Below are positions 7,826 through 16,223 of a stretch of 31,325 nt of DNA, piece by piece (the stretch's first letter is position 1; each line of letters starts with the position of its first letter). Made by a program: the position numbers and the translations under genes. The DNA comes from URNF01 sp045594105. Lineage in GTDB: Bacteria > Bacillota > Clostridia > Oscillospirales > Acutalibacteraceae. Under the pieces are notes generated by a model, which ran no database searches, was not told the DNA's origin, and saw nothing but the letters and a program-made list of their open reading frames with translations. The DNA lies in NCBI GenBank assembly GCA_045594105.1, contig JAZNXY010000130.1:1-31325 (forward strand), in the 5' to 3' direction.

Positions 7826-8218
7826 TTATTCACAGATAAGGTATTCTCGGAATGCCTGTAATCGCTTTTCACCGATACCTTTAATTTCGATAAGCTCTTC
7901 CAATGTGGTAAAGTCACCATTAAGCTCCCGGTATTCGATAATACGGGCAGCATATACATCCCCTATTCCGGGCACGCATATCAATTCATCCTTGGTTGCT
8001 GTGTTAATATTAAGCGGAAACAGCGGTTTTTGTTCGGTTTGTTGTGTTGTGGTTACCGTAGAATGTGAGGAGGTGGTTACAGGGGTGAGCAGGTTATCGT
8101 ACGTTGTCTTTTTCGCCTTTGAAAAGTCCGGCAGACAAAGCACAAAAACCGTTATAGCACTGACAACCGTTACCAATACGAATAACCAGACAACGAGGGA
8201 TCTTTGTTCTTTACGCAT
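7826..8218 (-). CDS. ComEA-like DNA-binding protein with helix-hairpin-helix
   Basis: 130 aa. An N-terminal membrane anchor (about 9-28) is followed by a Thr/Ser-rich linker (about 38-65) and a ComEA-type HhH domain starting at LNINTATKDEL, with hairpins PGIGDVYAARII and IKGIGEKRL. ComEA binds incoming double-stranded DNA outside the membrane during transformation. The SLBB domain of Bacillus ComEA is absent, and there is no comEC or comEB next to it. It begins immediately after the radA stop (TAAATG), so the two are coupled. Because RadA also acts on internalised DNA, a shared DNA-uptake role is plausible but unproven; a general exported HhH protein is the alternative. Confidence 0.85.
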   Translation of the reverse strand: MRKEQRSLVVWLFVLVTVVSAITVFVLCLPDFSKAKKTTYDNLLTPVTTSSHSTVTTTQQTEQKPLFPLNINTATKDELICVPGIGDVYAARIIEYRELNGDFTTLEELIEIKGIGEKRLQAFREYLICE

Positions 8219-9580
8219 TTATACCTGCACCGCCGCTTCGTATGCTTCACGAACGGTGGTAACACCGATGATTTCAATGCCATTCGGCTTTTTTACCGCT
8301 TTTGAATTAGCGGCAGGCAAAATCACACGTGTAAAACCGAGTCTGGCAGCTTCCGTAATACGTGCTTCGGCATTATTGACCGCACGGATTTCACCTGCAA
8401 GACCAATTTCGCCAAAAGCAACCGTGTGTGCATCGGCCACGGTGTCTTTCAAACTGGTAATTAGTGCAATCGCAACCGCCAAATCAACTGCCGGCTCGTT
8501 GAGGCGTAAACCGCCTACAACATTTACGTATGTATCCAATGTGGACAGGAAATATCCTGCACGTTTTTCTAAAACCGCTAACAGTAACGATAAACGGTAG
8601 TTATCAAAGCCCGTTGCCATACGGCGTGGATTGGTAAGTCCCGACGGTGAAACAAGTCCTTGTACCTCCGCCAAAATCGGGCGTGTGCCTTCCACTGTAG
8701 ATACAACACAGGTGCCGCTGACATTTTCCATTCTGCCGGACAGCATCAATCCGGAAGGATTTTCTACCTCTTTGAGTCCTTCGTCGGACATTTCAAAGAC
8801 ACCGATTTCATTGGTAGAGCCGTAACGGTTTTTAATGCAGCGCAGGATGCGATAACTGTTGTTGGTATCTCCTTCAAAATATAAAACGCAGTCTACGATA
8901 TGTTCCATGACCTTAGGACCTGCAATCGCACCGTCTTTATTAACGTGTCCGACGATAAAGGTGGGCAAATCACGGGATTTTACAGCATGCATAATCGCAG
9001 ATGTGCTTTCTCTGACCTGTGTAACACTGCCCGGAGATGACGAAATTGCCGCTAAACTTACCGTTTGGATCGAATCAACGATCAGCAAATCCGGCTTTTC
9101 GGCTTCCAGCGTACCTATAATGGTGTCAACGTCTGTCTCACACAGTAAATACAGATTTTCTGTAGTGACACCCAAACGGTCAGCACGTAGTTTTATCTGC
9201 TTTTCGGATTCCTCGCCCGAAATATATAAAATCTTCATTTTTTGACCGAGGTGCTGGCAAATTTGCAACAAAAGCGTAGATTTACCTATGCCCGGGTCGC
9301 CGCCTATCAGCATGAGACCGCCTTTAACGATACCGCCGCCCAGCACACGATCCAGTTCTTTCATTCCCGTATCGGTACGAAACTCCTCACCGGTCTGCAT
9401 AGTCTTCAGCTGCTGTACCTTTGCAACAGAAACGGTTGCCGATGCTTGCTTGGATGCGGATTGCCGCAGTTCCTCTTGTAAAGAGTTCCATTCGCCGCAG
9501 GCGGGACATCTGCCATACCATTTCGGTGATTCTGCACCGCATTCGGTACACACATAGATGCTTTTTACTTTTTCAGCCAT
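8219..9580 (-). CDS. radA: DNA repair/recombination ATPase RadA (Sms)
   Basis: 453 aa, standard length. The N-terminal C4 zinc finger uses C11, C14, C25 and C28. The RecA-like ATPase has Walker A GGDPGIGKST (93-102), Walker B LLIVDS (165-170) and the RadA-specific KNRYG motif (250-254). The C-terminal Lon-protease-like domain ends in VREAYEAAV. RadA extends D-loops and unwinds branched intermediates in homologous recombination and in transformation. It is the second gene after the cwlD promoter; its SD (AAAGGATGA) contains the cwlD stop codon. It is directly followed by comEA with no gap. Confidence 0.97.
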   Translation of the reverse strand: MAEKVKSIYVCTECGAESPKWYGRCPACGEWNSLQEELRQSASKQASATVSVAKVQQLKTMQTGEEFRTDTGMKELDRVLGGGIVKGGLMLIGGDPGIGKSTLLLQICQHLGQKMKILYISGEESEKQIKLRADRLGVTTENLYLLCETDVDTIIGTLEAEKPDLLIVDSIQTVSLAAISSSPGSVTQVRESTSAIMHAVKSRDLPTFIVGHVNKDGAIAGPKVMEHIVDCVLYFEGDTNNSYRILRCIKNRYGSTNEIGVFEMSDEGLKEVENPSGLMLSGRMENVSGTCVVSTVEGTRPILAEVQGLVSPSGLTNPRRMATGFDNYRLSLLLAVLEKRAGYFLSTLDTYVNVVGGLRLNEPAVDLAVAIALITSLKDTVADAHTVAFGEIGLAGEIRAVNNAEARITEAARLGFTRVILPAANSKAVKKPNGIEIIGVTTVREAYEAAVQV

Positions 9581-9586
9581 TTTATT

Positions 9587-10279
9587 TCATCCTTTAGCCG
9601 TATATTCCAGTATACCGCAGCCGATGCTAAACGCCAGTAACTGCTGATACTGTGGATTTTTTAACTGCTTTGCTTCGGTTGGATTGGACAGAAATCCGCA
9701 CTCTACGATAACAGCCGGTTGCGTTGTGCGGGAAAGCAAAAAAATGTTCTCTCCTGCCGCTTTGATAGTGCGTGTGTTCTGTGGTTGCACAAGTGTTACC
9801 ACCTGCTTTTGTATATTTTCTGCCAACACTTGACTTTCCGTATGCTTTGTGCCGTAAAACACCTGCGTTCCGTGATATTTTGCTTGTGAAAAATGATTTT
9901 GGTGAATGCTGACGGTGAATGCAGCATCATCATATTGACGCAGCCGTGCGTACATATCATTGACTTTCCAACCACGTGATACATCGACGGCATCATCGGT
10001 AACCACGGTATCTTCCGTTCGTGTCATATCTACCGAAAAGCCGCAAAACCGCAACAAATCATACAACTGCAAGGACACGGCAAGGTTAATACCATCCTCC
10101 GGTGTGCCGTCTGCGGCACAAGCTCCGTTATCCGGACCGCCATGGCCTGCATCAACTAAAATGCGTGTGGCATTGGCATTTAATGCTTCGCAATGCTTGC
10201 CGACATTATGCGCATAGACAAAGGTTACAACACCAACAAACACCACAGAGAAAATCATTAAAACAGTTTTTGAACGCAT
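9587..10279 (-). CDS. cwlD: N-acetylmuramoyl-L-alanine amidase, CwlD-like
   Basis: 230 aa (Bacillus CwlD is about 237). An N-terminal signal/anchor helix (about 5-22) precedes a single Amidase_3 domain. Zinc ligands H46 (DAGHGGPDNGA), E61 and H126 (SIHQNHF) and catalytic E193 (VIVECGFLSN) are visible. It cleaves the bond between muramic acid and L-alanine. In spore formers CwlD, with PdaA, makes the muramic-delta-lactam of cortex peptidoglycan; length, the lack of accessory domains and overall pattern point to CwlD rather than a cell-separation amidase. It has a strong GAGGTGA SD and a strong promoter immediately upstream. A different vegetative amidase of the same family is the alternative. 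Confidence 0.85.
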   Translation of the reverse strand: MRSKTVLMIFSVVFVGVVTFVYAHNVGKHCEALNANATRILVDAGHGGPDNGACAADGTPEDGINLAVSLQLYDLLRFCGFSVDMTRTEDTVVTDDAVDVSRGWKVNDMYARLRQYDDAAFTVSIHQNHFSQAKYHGTQVFYGTKHTESQVLAENIQKQVVTLVQPQNTRTIKAAGENIFLLSRTTQPAVIVECGFLSNPTEAKQLKNPQYQQLLAFSIGCGILEYTAKG

Positions 10280-10344
10280 ACCATCACCTCAACCGAATAT
10301 ATGTCGTTGACGGTAATGGATATACATCTGAAACGTACACTTTA

Positions 10345-10373
10345 ATTATACTCTATTATATTGCGTTTTTCAA
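10345..10373 (-). promoter_or_regulatory. Near-consensus sigma-A promoter for cwlD-radA-comEA
   Basis: On the minus strand the -35 box TTGAAA (10368-10373) and the -10 box TATAAT (10345-10350) are separated by exactly 17 bases. A second TATAAT (10355-10360) lies within the spacer. It follows directly after the rpiB terminator and is about 65 bases from the cwlD start, leaving a 5-prime leader in which I see no riboswitch-like structure. It is the best promoter in the window. Confidence 0.8.
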
Positions 10374-10380
10374 TAGCAAG

Positions 10381-10416
10381 AAAAAAAGAGATGACCTCTT
10401 TTGAAATCATCTCTTT
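10381..10416 (-). terminator. Rho-independent terminator after rpiB
   Basis: Inverted repeat of 10 bp (10385-10394 against 10407-10416) with a 12-base loop, followed on the minus strand by a seven-T run (10381-10387). It ends the mutY-to-rpiB transcription unit just before the cwlD promoter. Confidence 0.85.
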
Positions 10417-10424
10417 CGGTGTGT

Positions 10425-10874
10425 TTATTCGATTTCTTCGCCGTTTTCGATGGCAGTCAGCATATCCACACGAGTCTGATGACGACCGCCTTCAAATTCC
10501 GTGGTCAAGAACTCGGTAACAATCATTTTGGCAAGCTCCGGACCGATAACACGTGCGCCGATAGACAGCATATTTGCATCGTTGTGCGCACGGGACATAC
10601 GTGCGGAATACGGCTCGCTGCAAGCCACGCAACGAATACCTTTTACCTTGTTTGCTGCCAAGGAGATACCGATGCCGGTGCCGCAGATAATAATACCTTT
10701 TTCACACTTGCCCGATGCTACCGCTTTGGCGGCACGCGCACCGTATACGGGATAGTGACAGCTATCAGTCGTATAGGTGCCAAAATCTTCGTATTTAAGC
10801 CCCATTTCCTCCAGAACACCTTTTACGGTCTCTTTCATTTCCAATGCGGAATGGTCACAAGCTAAAGCAATCAT
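10425..10874 (-). CDS. rpiB: Ribose 5-phosphate isomerase B
   Basis: 149 aa, the usual RpiB/LacAB size. ACDHSA at the N-terminus (D7, H8), the active-site cysteine C64 in IICGTGIGIS, and the RAHNDANMLSIG segment with H97 define the family. It interconverts ribulose 5-phosphate and ribose 5-phosphate in the non-oxidative pentose phosphate pathway; an allose-6-phosphate or LacAB-like specificity cannot be excluded by sequence alone. The SD GGAGGT is 6 bases before the ATG and runs into the pepF stop, and the gene is followed by a clear terminator. Confidence 0.95.
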   Translation of the reverse strand: MIALACDHSALEMKETVKGVLEEMGLKYEDFGTYTTDSCHYPVYGARAAKAVASGKCEKGIIICGTGIGISLAANKVKGIRCVACSEPYSARMSRAHNDANMLSIGARVIGPELAKMIVTEFLTTEFEGGRHQTRVDMLTAIENGEEIE

Positions 10875-10876
10875 AG

Positions 10877-12640
10877 TTATACCTCCAACAACATTTCAAG
10901 TTCTTTAATTTTCTCTTCAAACTCACCAAGCGCCGCTTTGACGGGTTGCGGCGTAGTCAAATCTACGCCTGCTTTTTTCAGTGTTTCAAGCGGGTAATCG
11001 CTACCGCCTGCACCCAGGAAAGCGAGATACGGTGCGGTGTCCCCTGTTTTCAGCAGCTGCTGGCTGATGGCTGCGGCGGCAGAAAACCCGGTTGCATATT
11101 TAAACACATAAAAAGCACGATAAAAATGCGGTATTCTCGCCCACTCCCAATCCATATACGGATCAATTTCGACGTTCTCACCGAAATATTGGGTAAGCAA
11201 ATCGTGATATACACCGCAGAAAATCTCTGCTGTGAGCGGTTTTCCCTGCTCTGCCAAGGTATGAACCTTCCACTCAAACTCGGCAAACATAGTTTGTCGA
11301 ATAACCGTACCACGCAATTCATCGATAAAATGATTGATGAGATACGCACGGGTTTTCGGATCATTTGTTTCGGACAACATACCACGCAGTAACAGGTTTT
11401 CGTTAACGGTCGAGGCAATCTCTGCCAGGAAGATAGGATAATCCTTGTTAACATACGGCTGCATATCTGAATAATAGGTATGCATACAATGGCCCGCTTC
11501 ATGAGCCAGGGTAAATACGTCGTTCAGCTTACCCATAAAGTTCAGCAGCATATATGGGTGCACACCGTACACACCGGTGGCATAAGCACCGGTTGCTTTG
11601 CCGGGTTTCTCATAGACGTCTACCCAGCCGCCCGCCAAAAGCTTTGCCAAATCCTGCAGATACGTTTCACCGAGCGGTTTGAGATAGGTCTGCACCTTTT
11701 CTTTGGCTTGCGAATACGTATACGAAACGTCGTCCATATCGCTGACAAGCGGTACATAACAATCGTATAAATGCAGTTTGTCTACACCGAGTGCTTTTCG
11801 ACGCAGCTCCAGATACTGATGATGTACAGGCAAATAGTCGTGTACCGCATCAATAAGCCCCGTATACAAGCATTCGGGCAGATTATCGTTGAACAGTGCT
11901 TTTTGAAGACAAGAATCAAAGCCACGTGCTCGTGCTCTGAAAAGGTCTGCACGTACCTGCCCCGCATACAAAGAAGCAATCGTATTACCCATTGAAGCGA
12001 AAGACTCGTGAAACACACGAAACGCATCTGCACGTACACGGCGGTCACGGCTTTCACGGCATTTTGCGAAGGTACCGTCGGTCAGCGCAAGCTTTTCGCC
12101 GTGTTCATCTACAATTTCGCCTTTATTGAGATCGGAACTCTCCAACATGGAAAACGCTGTATCCATCGCAGACAGAGCGGGAGATGCCATTGTCAACAGC
12201 TGCTCTTCTCGTTCGGAAAGAACGTGCGGACGGTTACGCACAGTATCCTCCAGCATATGTGCATACTCTGCCAATTCAGGAAACTTGGTCGGCAAAGTCA
12301 GCAGCATCTCAGAAGGCAAAGCAGAGATTTCCGGCATTAAAAATGCCGTTGCCTCCCCTGCCGCATAATAGGCGCCAAGTGCTTTATCACGCATTGCCTG
12401 CGCTGCAGCATCGGTATGGTCCAGATCGTGCCGCATATGTGCGTATCCGTAAACCTTTTCAATCAATTCCGCCAATGCTACATCCGCTAAAAGTGCATCA
12501 CGCAGGCAGGTGTCATCCGATAATTTACCGCAAAAGCTCGCCACCTTCTTGGCAAGCTCGCTAACCTTGGCAAGATCAGCTTCCCATGCCGCATCATCGG
12601 CATAAATATCGGTTAAATCCCATTGTTCATACTTTTGCAT
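10877..12640 (-). CDS. pepF: Oligoendopeptidase F (M3 zinc metallopeptidase)
   Basis: 587 aa from the ATG at 12640, which has an AAAGGAA SD; the frame stays open to 12766, but that extra part lies inside the SDR gene. The zinc motif is H380-E-A-G-H384 in FTLAHEAGHCMHTYYS, with the third ligand probably E407 in LAEIASTVNE. The N-terminal half is the helical PepF cap domain. The enzyme is cytoplasmic and degrades short peptides, aiding peptide turnover. It lies 11 bp after the SDR gene and 2 bp before rpiB. Length and motifs match the PepF/PepB family well. Confidence 0.95.
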   Translation of the reverse strand: MQKYEQWDLTDIYADDAAWEADLAKVSELAKKVASFCGKLSDDTCLRDALLADVALAELIEKVYGYAHMRHDLDHTDAAAQAMRDKALGAYYAAGEATAFLMPEISALPSEMLLTLPTKFPELAEYAHMLEDTVRNRPHVLSEREEQLLTMASPALSAMDTAFSMLESSDLNKGEIVDEHGEKLALTDGTFAKCRESRDRRVRADAFRVFHESFASMGNTIASLYAGQVRADLFRARARGFDSCLQKALFNDNLPECLYTGLIDAVHDYLPVHHQYLELRRKALGVDKLHLYDCYVPLVSDMDDVSYTYSQAKEKVQTYLKPLGETYLQDLAKLLAGGWVDVYEKPGKATGAYATGVYGVHPYMLLNFMGKLNDVFTLAHEAGHCMHTYYSDMQPYVNKDYPIFLAEIASTVNENLLLRGMLSETNDPKTRAYLINHFIDELRGTVIRQTMFAEFEWKVHTLAEQGKPLTAEIFCGVYHDLLTQYFGENVEIDPYMDWEWARIPHFYRAFYVFKYATGFSAAAAISQQLLKTGDTAPYLAFLGAGGSDYPLETLKKAGVDLTTPQPVKAALGEFEEKIKELEMLLEV

Positions 12641-12651
12641 AGTTGTTCCTT

Positions 12652-13386
12652 TCAAACACCGAAACCGCCGTCTACCGACAGCACCTGACCTGTGATAAAA
12701 TCTGCCTGTGAAGAAAGCAAAAACACAACCGCATTTGCCACATCCCCGGAAGTACCGATACGGCAAAGGGGTGTTTGGTCAGACAACGCTTTCAAGTCAT
12801 CCGAACTAAACCCTGTCAACATATCCGTTTCAATCACACCCGGTGCCACACAGTTTACACGTATACCCGCAGGTCCTACCTCTTTGGCAAGTGCTTTTGT
12901 AAGGCCGATAAGTGCCGCTTTTGCCGCAGAATAATGCACCTCGCAAGACGCACCGCACACACCCCACACAGAAGATATGTTGACAATTGCGCCACTATGC
13001 CGCTTAATCATGTAAGGCAATATGCCTTTACAGCAGTAAAAGGCACCGTCGACGTGGGTAGCGAACATTTTTCGCCATTGTTCATCGGTTATATCGGTAA
13101 ACAGTGTTTGTTCGGCTATACCTGCATTATTCACGAGCGCCGTAATTTCCCCGAAAGTTGCCATTCCGGCTTGTATCATAGCATCTACAGCGGCAGTATC
13201 GGTAATATCGGCTTTATACGGCAAAACACCGACACCTTTTTTCTCCAGTGCTTGTGCCAAATACAGAGCTTCGTGTTCAGAGTGATTATAATTCAGGATA
13301 ATATTATATCCCTTTTCGGCCAAAGCAATCGCAATTGCTTTGCCGATGCCACGGGAAGCACCGGTAATTAAAACAGTTTCGGACAT
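12652..13386 (-). CDS. Short-chain dehydrogenase/reductase, FabG-like
   Basis: 244 aa, classical SDR length. The NAD(P) motif is TGASRGIG (8-15), NNAG is at 86-89, and the catalytic triad is S138/S139, Y152 and K156 (YSAAK). The ending ITGQVLSVDGG is typical of 3-oxoacyl-ACP reductases (FabG). FabG reduces 3-ketoacyl-ACP with NADPH in fatty acid elongation. No other fab gene is adjacent, so a different substrate is possible; hence no gene symbol. Its SD (AGAGGAT) covers the stop of the dCMP deaminase gene. Confidence 0.88.
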   Translation of the reverse strand: MSETVLITGASRGIGKAIAIALAEKGYNIILNYNHSEHEALYLAQALEKKGVGVLPYKADITDTAAVDAMIQAGMATFGEITALVNNAGIAEQTLFTDITDEQWRKMFATHVDGAFYCCKGILPYMIKRHSGAIVNISSVWGVCGASCEVHYSAAKAALIGLTKALAKEVGPAGIRVNCVAPGVIETDMLTGFSSDDLKALSDQTPLCRIGTSGDVANAVVFLLSSQADFITGQVLSVDGGFGV

Positions 13387-13398
13387 ACAGGTATCCTC

Positions 13399-13881
13399 TT
13401 ACAAATCCAGTGTGATTTCTTTGTTGGAAATGGTATACGGACGGTATGTAATGCCTACCATATCCATCATGCGTTTAGATGCACGGGTAGAATCGGTGTT
13501 AGCATACTTATCCGAAAGGTAAATAACCTCTTTAATACCCGCTTGAATCAATGCTTTTGTACATTCATTACACGGAAACAAAGTAGTATAAATGGTAGAT
13601 CCACGTAAACTCGTACCGTCGTAATTCAATATGGCGTTCAGTTCCGCATGGCACACGAACATATACTTGGTGTCCTGCGGCGCACCTTCTCTCGCCCACG
13701 GCATCAAGGTGTCGTGACAGCCACGGGGCATACCGTTATACCCCATAGACAGAATCTTTTTGTCGGGGCTGACAATGCAGGCACCAACCTGTGTGCCGGG
13801 ATCTTTGCTGCGCTCTGCGGACAGCAGAGCGATTCCCATAAAATATTCGTCCCAAGAGAGATATCCTTTACGTTCGTTCAT
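13399..13881 (-). CDS. Deoxycytidylate (dCMP) deaminase family protein (ComEB-like)
   Basis: 160 aa from the ATG at 13881. A TTG at 13899 in the same frame overlaps the SD (GAGGAGG) and the mutY stop, so the ATG is preferred. Zinc-binding and catalytic residues are H78-A-E80 (CHAELNAI) and C104-x2-C107 (PCNEC). The SWDEYFMGIALLSAERSKDPGTQVGA start is typical of dCMP deaminases. It converts dCMP to dUMP, the ThyX substrate. In Bacillus the homologue is called ComEB because of its place in the com operon, but here it sits between mutY and an SDR gene, so its role is nucleotide metabolism. Confidence 0.93.
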   Translation of the reverse strand: MNERKGYLSWDEYFMGIALLSAERSKDPGTQVGACIVSPDKKILSMGYNGMPRGCHDTLMPWAREGAPQDTKYMFVCHAELNAILNYDGTSLRGSTIYTTLFPCNECTKALIQAGIKEVIYLSDKYANTDSTRASKRMMDMVGITYRPYTISNKEITLDL

Positions 13882-13895
13882 ACTAAAAGTCCTCC

Positions 13896-14966
13896 TCAAA
13901 GTTTTCCGTTAACAAATTTAATAAAAGCACGAAATGCGGATGGTACCGCATAGTGTTTCGCCAATTCCTCTTTCGTCACCAAAAAATATCCTTCAGGCGG
14001 CACAAAAGAAGCATCAATTGTTGCGAAATATCCCGACATATGCCATTCAAGATGCGTGAAAACGTGCTTTGCTGGTTCTATTTCGTGTAAAGCAAGTATC
14101 TTTACACCCAAATCCGTCAAAAAATCCTCCGCTTTCTGCACACCGAGGTTATTTTCGCAATTGGGAAACTCAAACAGATTGGCAAGTAAACCATTATTTG
14201 GTCGCTGATGTAAAAGAATACGTGTTGGCTGTCCTTCGGTTTTCAGCACAAATACCGTTCGTGGCTCTATTTTACGTTTATTTGGCTTTTTACGAACGGG
14301 AAGCTGTGCTGCCGTTCCTTTGCGTTTTGCTTCGCAAACCTCGGAAAAAGGACATTTTTCGCATTTGGGAGCAGTGTTGGGAATGCATACCGTCTCCCCC
14401 AGTTCCATAATCGCCTGGTTAAACTTTCCTGCTTTCGTTTGCGGAATAAGACGGTGTGCCAACTGTGTAAACCGCTTTTTTCCTTGCGGTGACAACACAT
14501 CGGTATCATCGTTTGTAAGACGTGCCAAGACACGTAACACGTTGCCGTCAACAGCCGGTACACTTTCGTCAAAACAAATAGACGCAACTGCCCCTGCTGT
14601 GTATTCGCCAATGCCCGGTAGCTTCAGCAGTTCAGCGTATGTTGTCGGCAAATCTTCTCTACCGTCTGCAATAACCGCTTTTGCCGCTTTTTGCAGATTG
14701 CGTGCACGGCTGTAGTATCCCAGTCCTTCCCAACATTTTAGAAGCTCTGCTTCATCTATATCGGCAAGGGCACGTAACGTTGGCATACGTTCCAAAAACG
14801 CATAATAATGCGGAATTACCGCTTCGATACGTGTTTGCTGCAGCATAATCTCAGATACCCACACACGATACGGCGTAGGATTCTGTCGCCACGGCAAAGA
14901 CCTTGCGTGTAATTCGTACCAACTGAGCAAAGCAGGGACGGTATCTTTTATCTTCTGTTCTATCAT
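13896..14966 (-). CDS. mutY: A/G-specific adenine glycosylase MutY
   Basis: 356 aa from the ATG at 14966, preceded by a G-rich SD (AGGGGGG, 4 bases); the frame extends to 14999 but overlaps a terminator hairpin. It has the catalytic pair E39 (SEIMLQQT) and D140 (VDGNVLRVLAR), the HhH motif LPGIGEYTAGAV (116-127) and a 4Fe-4S cysteine set at 194, 202, 205 and 211. The C-terminal third is the NUDIX-like 8-oxoG-recognition domain. MutY removes adenine mispaired with 8-oxoguanine. It is the first gene after the capsule terminator; I did not find a convincing promoter, so it may be transcribed by read-through or from a weak promoter overlapping the hairpin. Confidence 0.96.
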   Translation of the reverse strand: MIEQKIKDTVPALLSWYELHARSLPWRQNPTPYRVWVSEIMLQQTRIEAVIPHYYAFLERMPTLRALADIDEAELLKCWEGLGYYSRARNLQKAAKAVIADGREDLPTTYAELLKLPGIGEYTAGAVASICFDESVPAVDGNVLRVLARLTNDDTDVLSPQGKKRFTQLAHRLIPQTKAGKFNQAIMELGETVCIPNTAPKCEKCPFSEVCEAKRKGTAAQLPVRKKPNKRKIEPRTVFVLKTEGQPTRILLHQRPNNGLLANLFEFPNCENNLGVQKAEDFLTDLGVKILALHEIEPAKHVFTHLEWHMSGYFATIDASFVPPEGYFLVTKEELAKHYAVPSAFRAFIKFVNGKL

Positions 14967-14997
14967 ATATCCCCCCTGCTTACAGTAAAAAATTACC

Positions 14998-15031
14998 AAA
15001 AAATCCTCCGTTATGAAACAAGAGGATTTTT
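14998..15031. terminator. Hairpin terminator closing the polysaccharide operon
   Basis: Inverted repeat of 10 bp (14999-15008 against 15022-15031) with a 13-base loop, followed on the minus strand by a T-run at the left arm. It lies just past the capG stop (15039-15041) and upstream of mutY, separating the surface polysaccharide locus from the housekeeping run. Confidence 0.8.
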
Positions 15032-15038
15032 GGATTTA

Positions 15039-16223
15039 TCAGTATTTACGCCATACCATTTTATCCACAACACCTGTATAGGATTGGATAATCTTTACTA
15101 CTTTGGTAGAAACATTTTCTTCTACATAATCGGGCACAGGAATGCCAAACTGCTTATCCGCTTGCATTGTAACAGCAGTTTCCACCGCCTGCAACAGCGA
15201 TTTTTCATCAATACCTGCCAATACAAAGCAAGCTTTATCCAATGCCTCAGGACGTTCGGTAGAGGTGCGGATGCATACTGCCGGGAAAGGTCTGCCGATC
15301 GAGGTGAAGAAGCTGGATTCTTCAGGTAACGTACCCGAATCGGAAACCACCGCAAAAGCATGCATCTGTAAATGATTATAATCGTGGAAGCCCATGGGCT
15401 CGTGACAAATGACACGAGGATCCAATTGGAATCCACTCTGTTCCAGCCGTTTTTTGGAACGCGGATGGCAAGAATACAAAATCGGCATATCATAAGTTTC
15501 TGCCATTTTGTTAATAGCAGTGAAAAGAGAAAGGAAGTTCTTCTCGGTATCAATGTTTTCCTCGCGATGCGCAGACAAAAGAATATACTTCTTTGCACGC
15601 AGACCGAGCTTTGCCAAAATATTGGAGGATTTAATCTGATTATAATTGTTATGCAGCACTTCCGCCATAGGAGATCCCGTTACATACGTACGCTCTTTCG
15701 GGATACCGCACTCCGCAAGATAGCGACGAGCATGCTCGGAATATGCAAGATTAACATCCGAAATAATGTCAACAATACGACGATTGGTCTCTTCGGGCAA
15801 GCACTCGTCTTTACAACGGTTGCCTGCTTCCATATGGAAAATCGGAATATGCAGGCGTTTTGCGGAAATCGCACTGAGACAAGAGTTTGTATCGCCCAAA
15901 ATCAACAGTGCATCGGGTTTAATAGTATTCATCAGCTTGTACGAACAGTTGATGATATTACCAACCGTTGCACCAAGGTCATCCCCCACCGCATCCATAT
16001 ATACATCGGGATCATCGATCTGTAAATCCTTGAAAAAGACGCCGTTAAGATTATAGTCGTAATTTTGTCCCGTATGTGCGAGGATACAGTCAAAATACCG
16101 TCTGCATTTCTGGATAACCGCCGCCAACCGAATAATCTCGGGGCGTGTACCGACAATAATTAACAATTTCAGTTTACCGTTATCTTTAAAAGCGATATCG
16201 GTGTAGTCGGTTTTAATTGCCAT
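15039..16223 (-). CDS. capG: UDP-N-acetylglucosamine 2-epimerase family, CapG/FnlC-like (UDP-L-FucNAc synthesis)
   Basis: 394 aa. The non-hydrolysing 2-epimerase motifs GTRPEIIRL (25-33), FHMEAGNR and SAHREENID are present, and SDSGTLPEES matches the nucleotide-binding region. On its own this could be WecB/MnaA, but directly after capE and capF it is best read as the last enzyme of the three-step pathway. It would epimerise UDP-N-acetyl-L-pneumosamine (the L-talo sugar) at C2 to give UDP-N-acetyl-L-fucosamine. Its ATG overlaps the capF stop by 1 bp (TAATG) and its SD is GAGGTGG. It is the final gene of the locus before the terminator. Confidence 0.88.
   Translation of the reverse strand: MAIKTDYTDIAFKDNGKLKLLIIVGTRPEIIRLAAVIQKCRRYFDCILAHTGQNYDYNLNGVFFKDLQIDDPDVYMDAVGDDLGATVGNIINCSYKLMNTIKPDALLILGDTNSCLSAISAKRLHIPIFHMEAGNRCKDECLPEETNRRIVDIISDVNLAYSEHARRYLAECGIPKERTYVTGSPMAEVLHNNYNQIKSSNILAKLGLRAKKYILLSAHREENIDTEKNFLSLFTAINKMAETYDMPILYSCHPRSKKRLEQSGFQLDPRVICHEPMGFHDYNHLQMHAFAVVSDSGTLPEESSFFTSIGRPFPAVCIRTSTERPEALDKACFVLAGIDEKSLLQAVETAVTMQADKQFGIPVPDYVEENVSTKVVKIIQSYTGVVDKMVWRKY

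Noticed and set aside
7806..8600. 264-codon plus-strand open frame
   Set aside because: It lies antisense to comEA and radA. It is rich in Ser/Thr/Ala, as expected from a complementary-frame shadow, with no recognisable motif.
10280..10344. Riboswitch or attenuator in the cwlD leader
   Set aside because: The leader is only about 60 bases after the promoter and shows no stable hairpin or known aptamer pattern.
12775..13371. 198-codon plus-strand open frame
   Set aside because: Antisense to the SDR gene, no motif, no SD.
7826..13881. A com operon, because ComEA- and ComEB-like genes are both present
   Set aside because: They are about 5 kb apart in different transcription units, comEC is missing, and the ComEB-like gene is an ordinary dCMP deaminase.
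15372..16025. 217-codon plus-strand open frame
   Set aside because: Antisense to capG, with no domain features.
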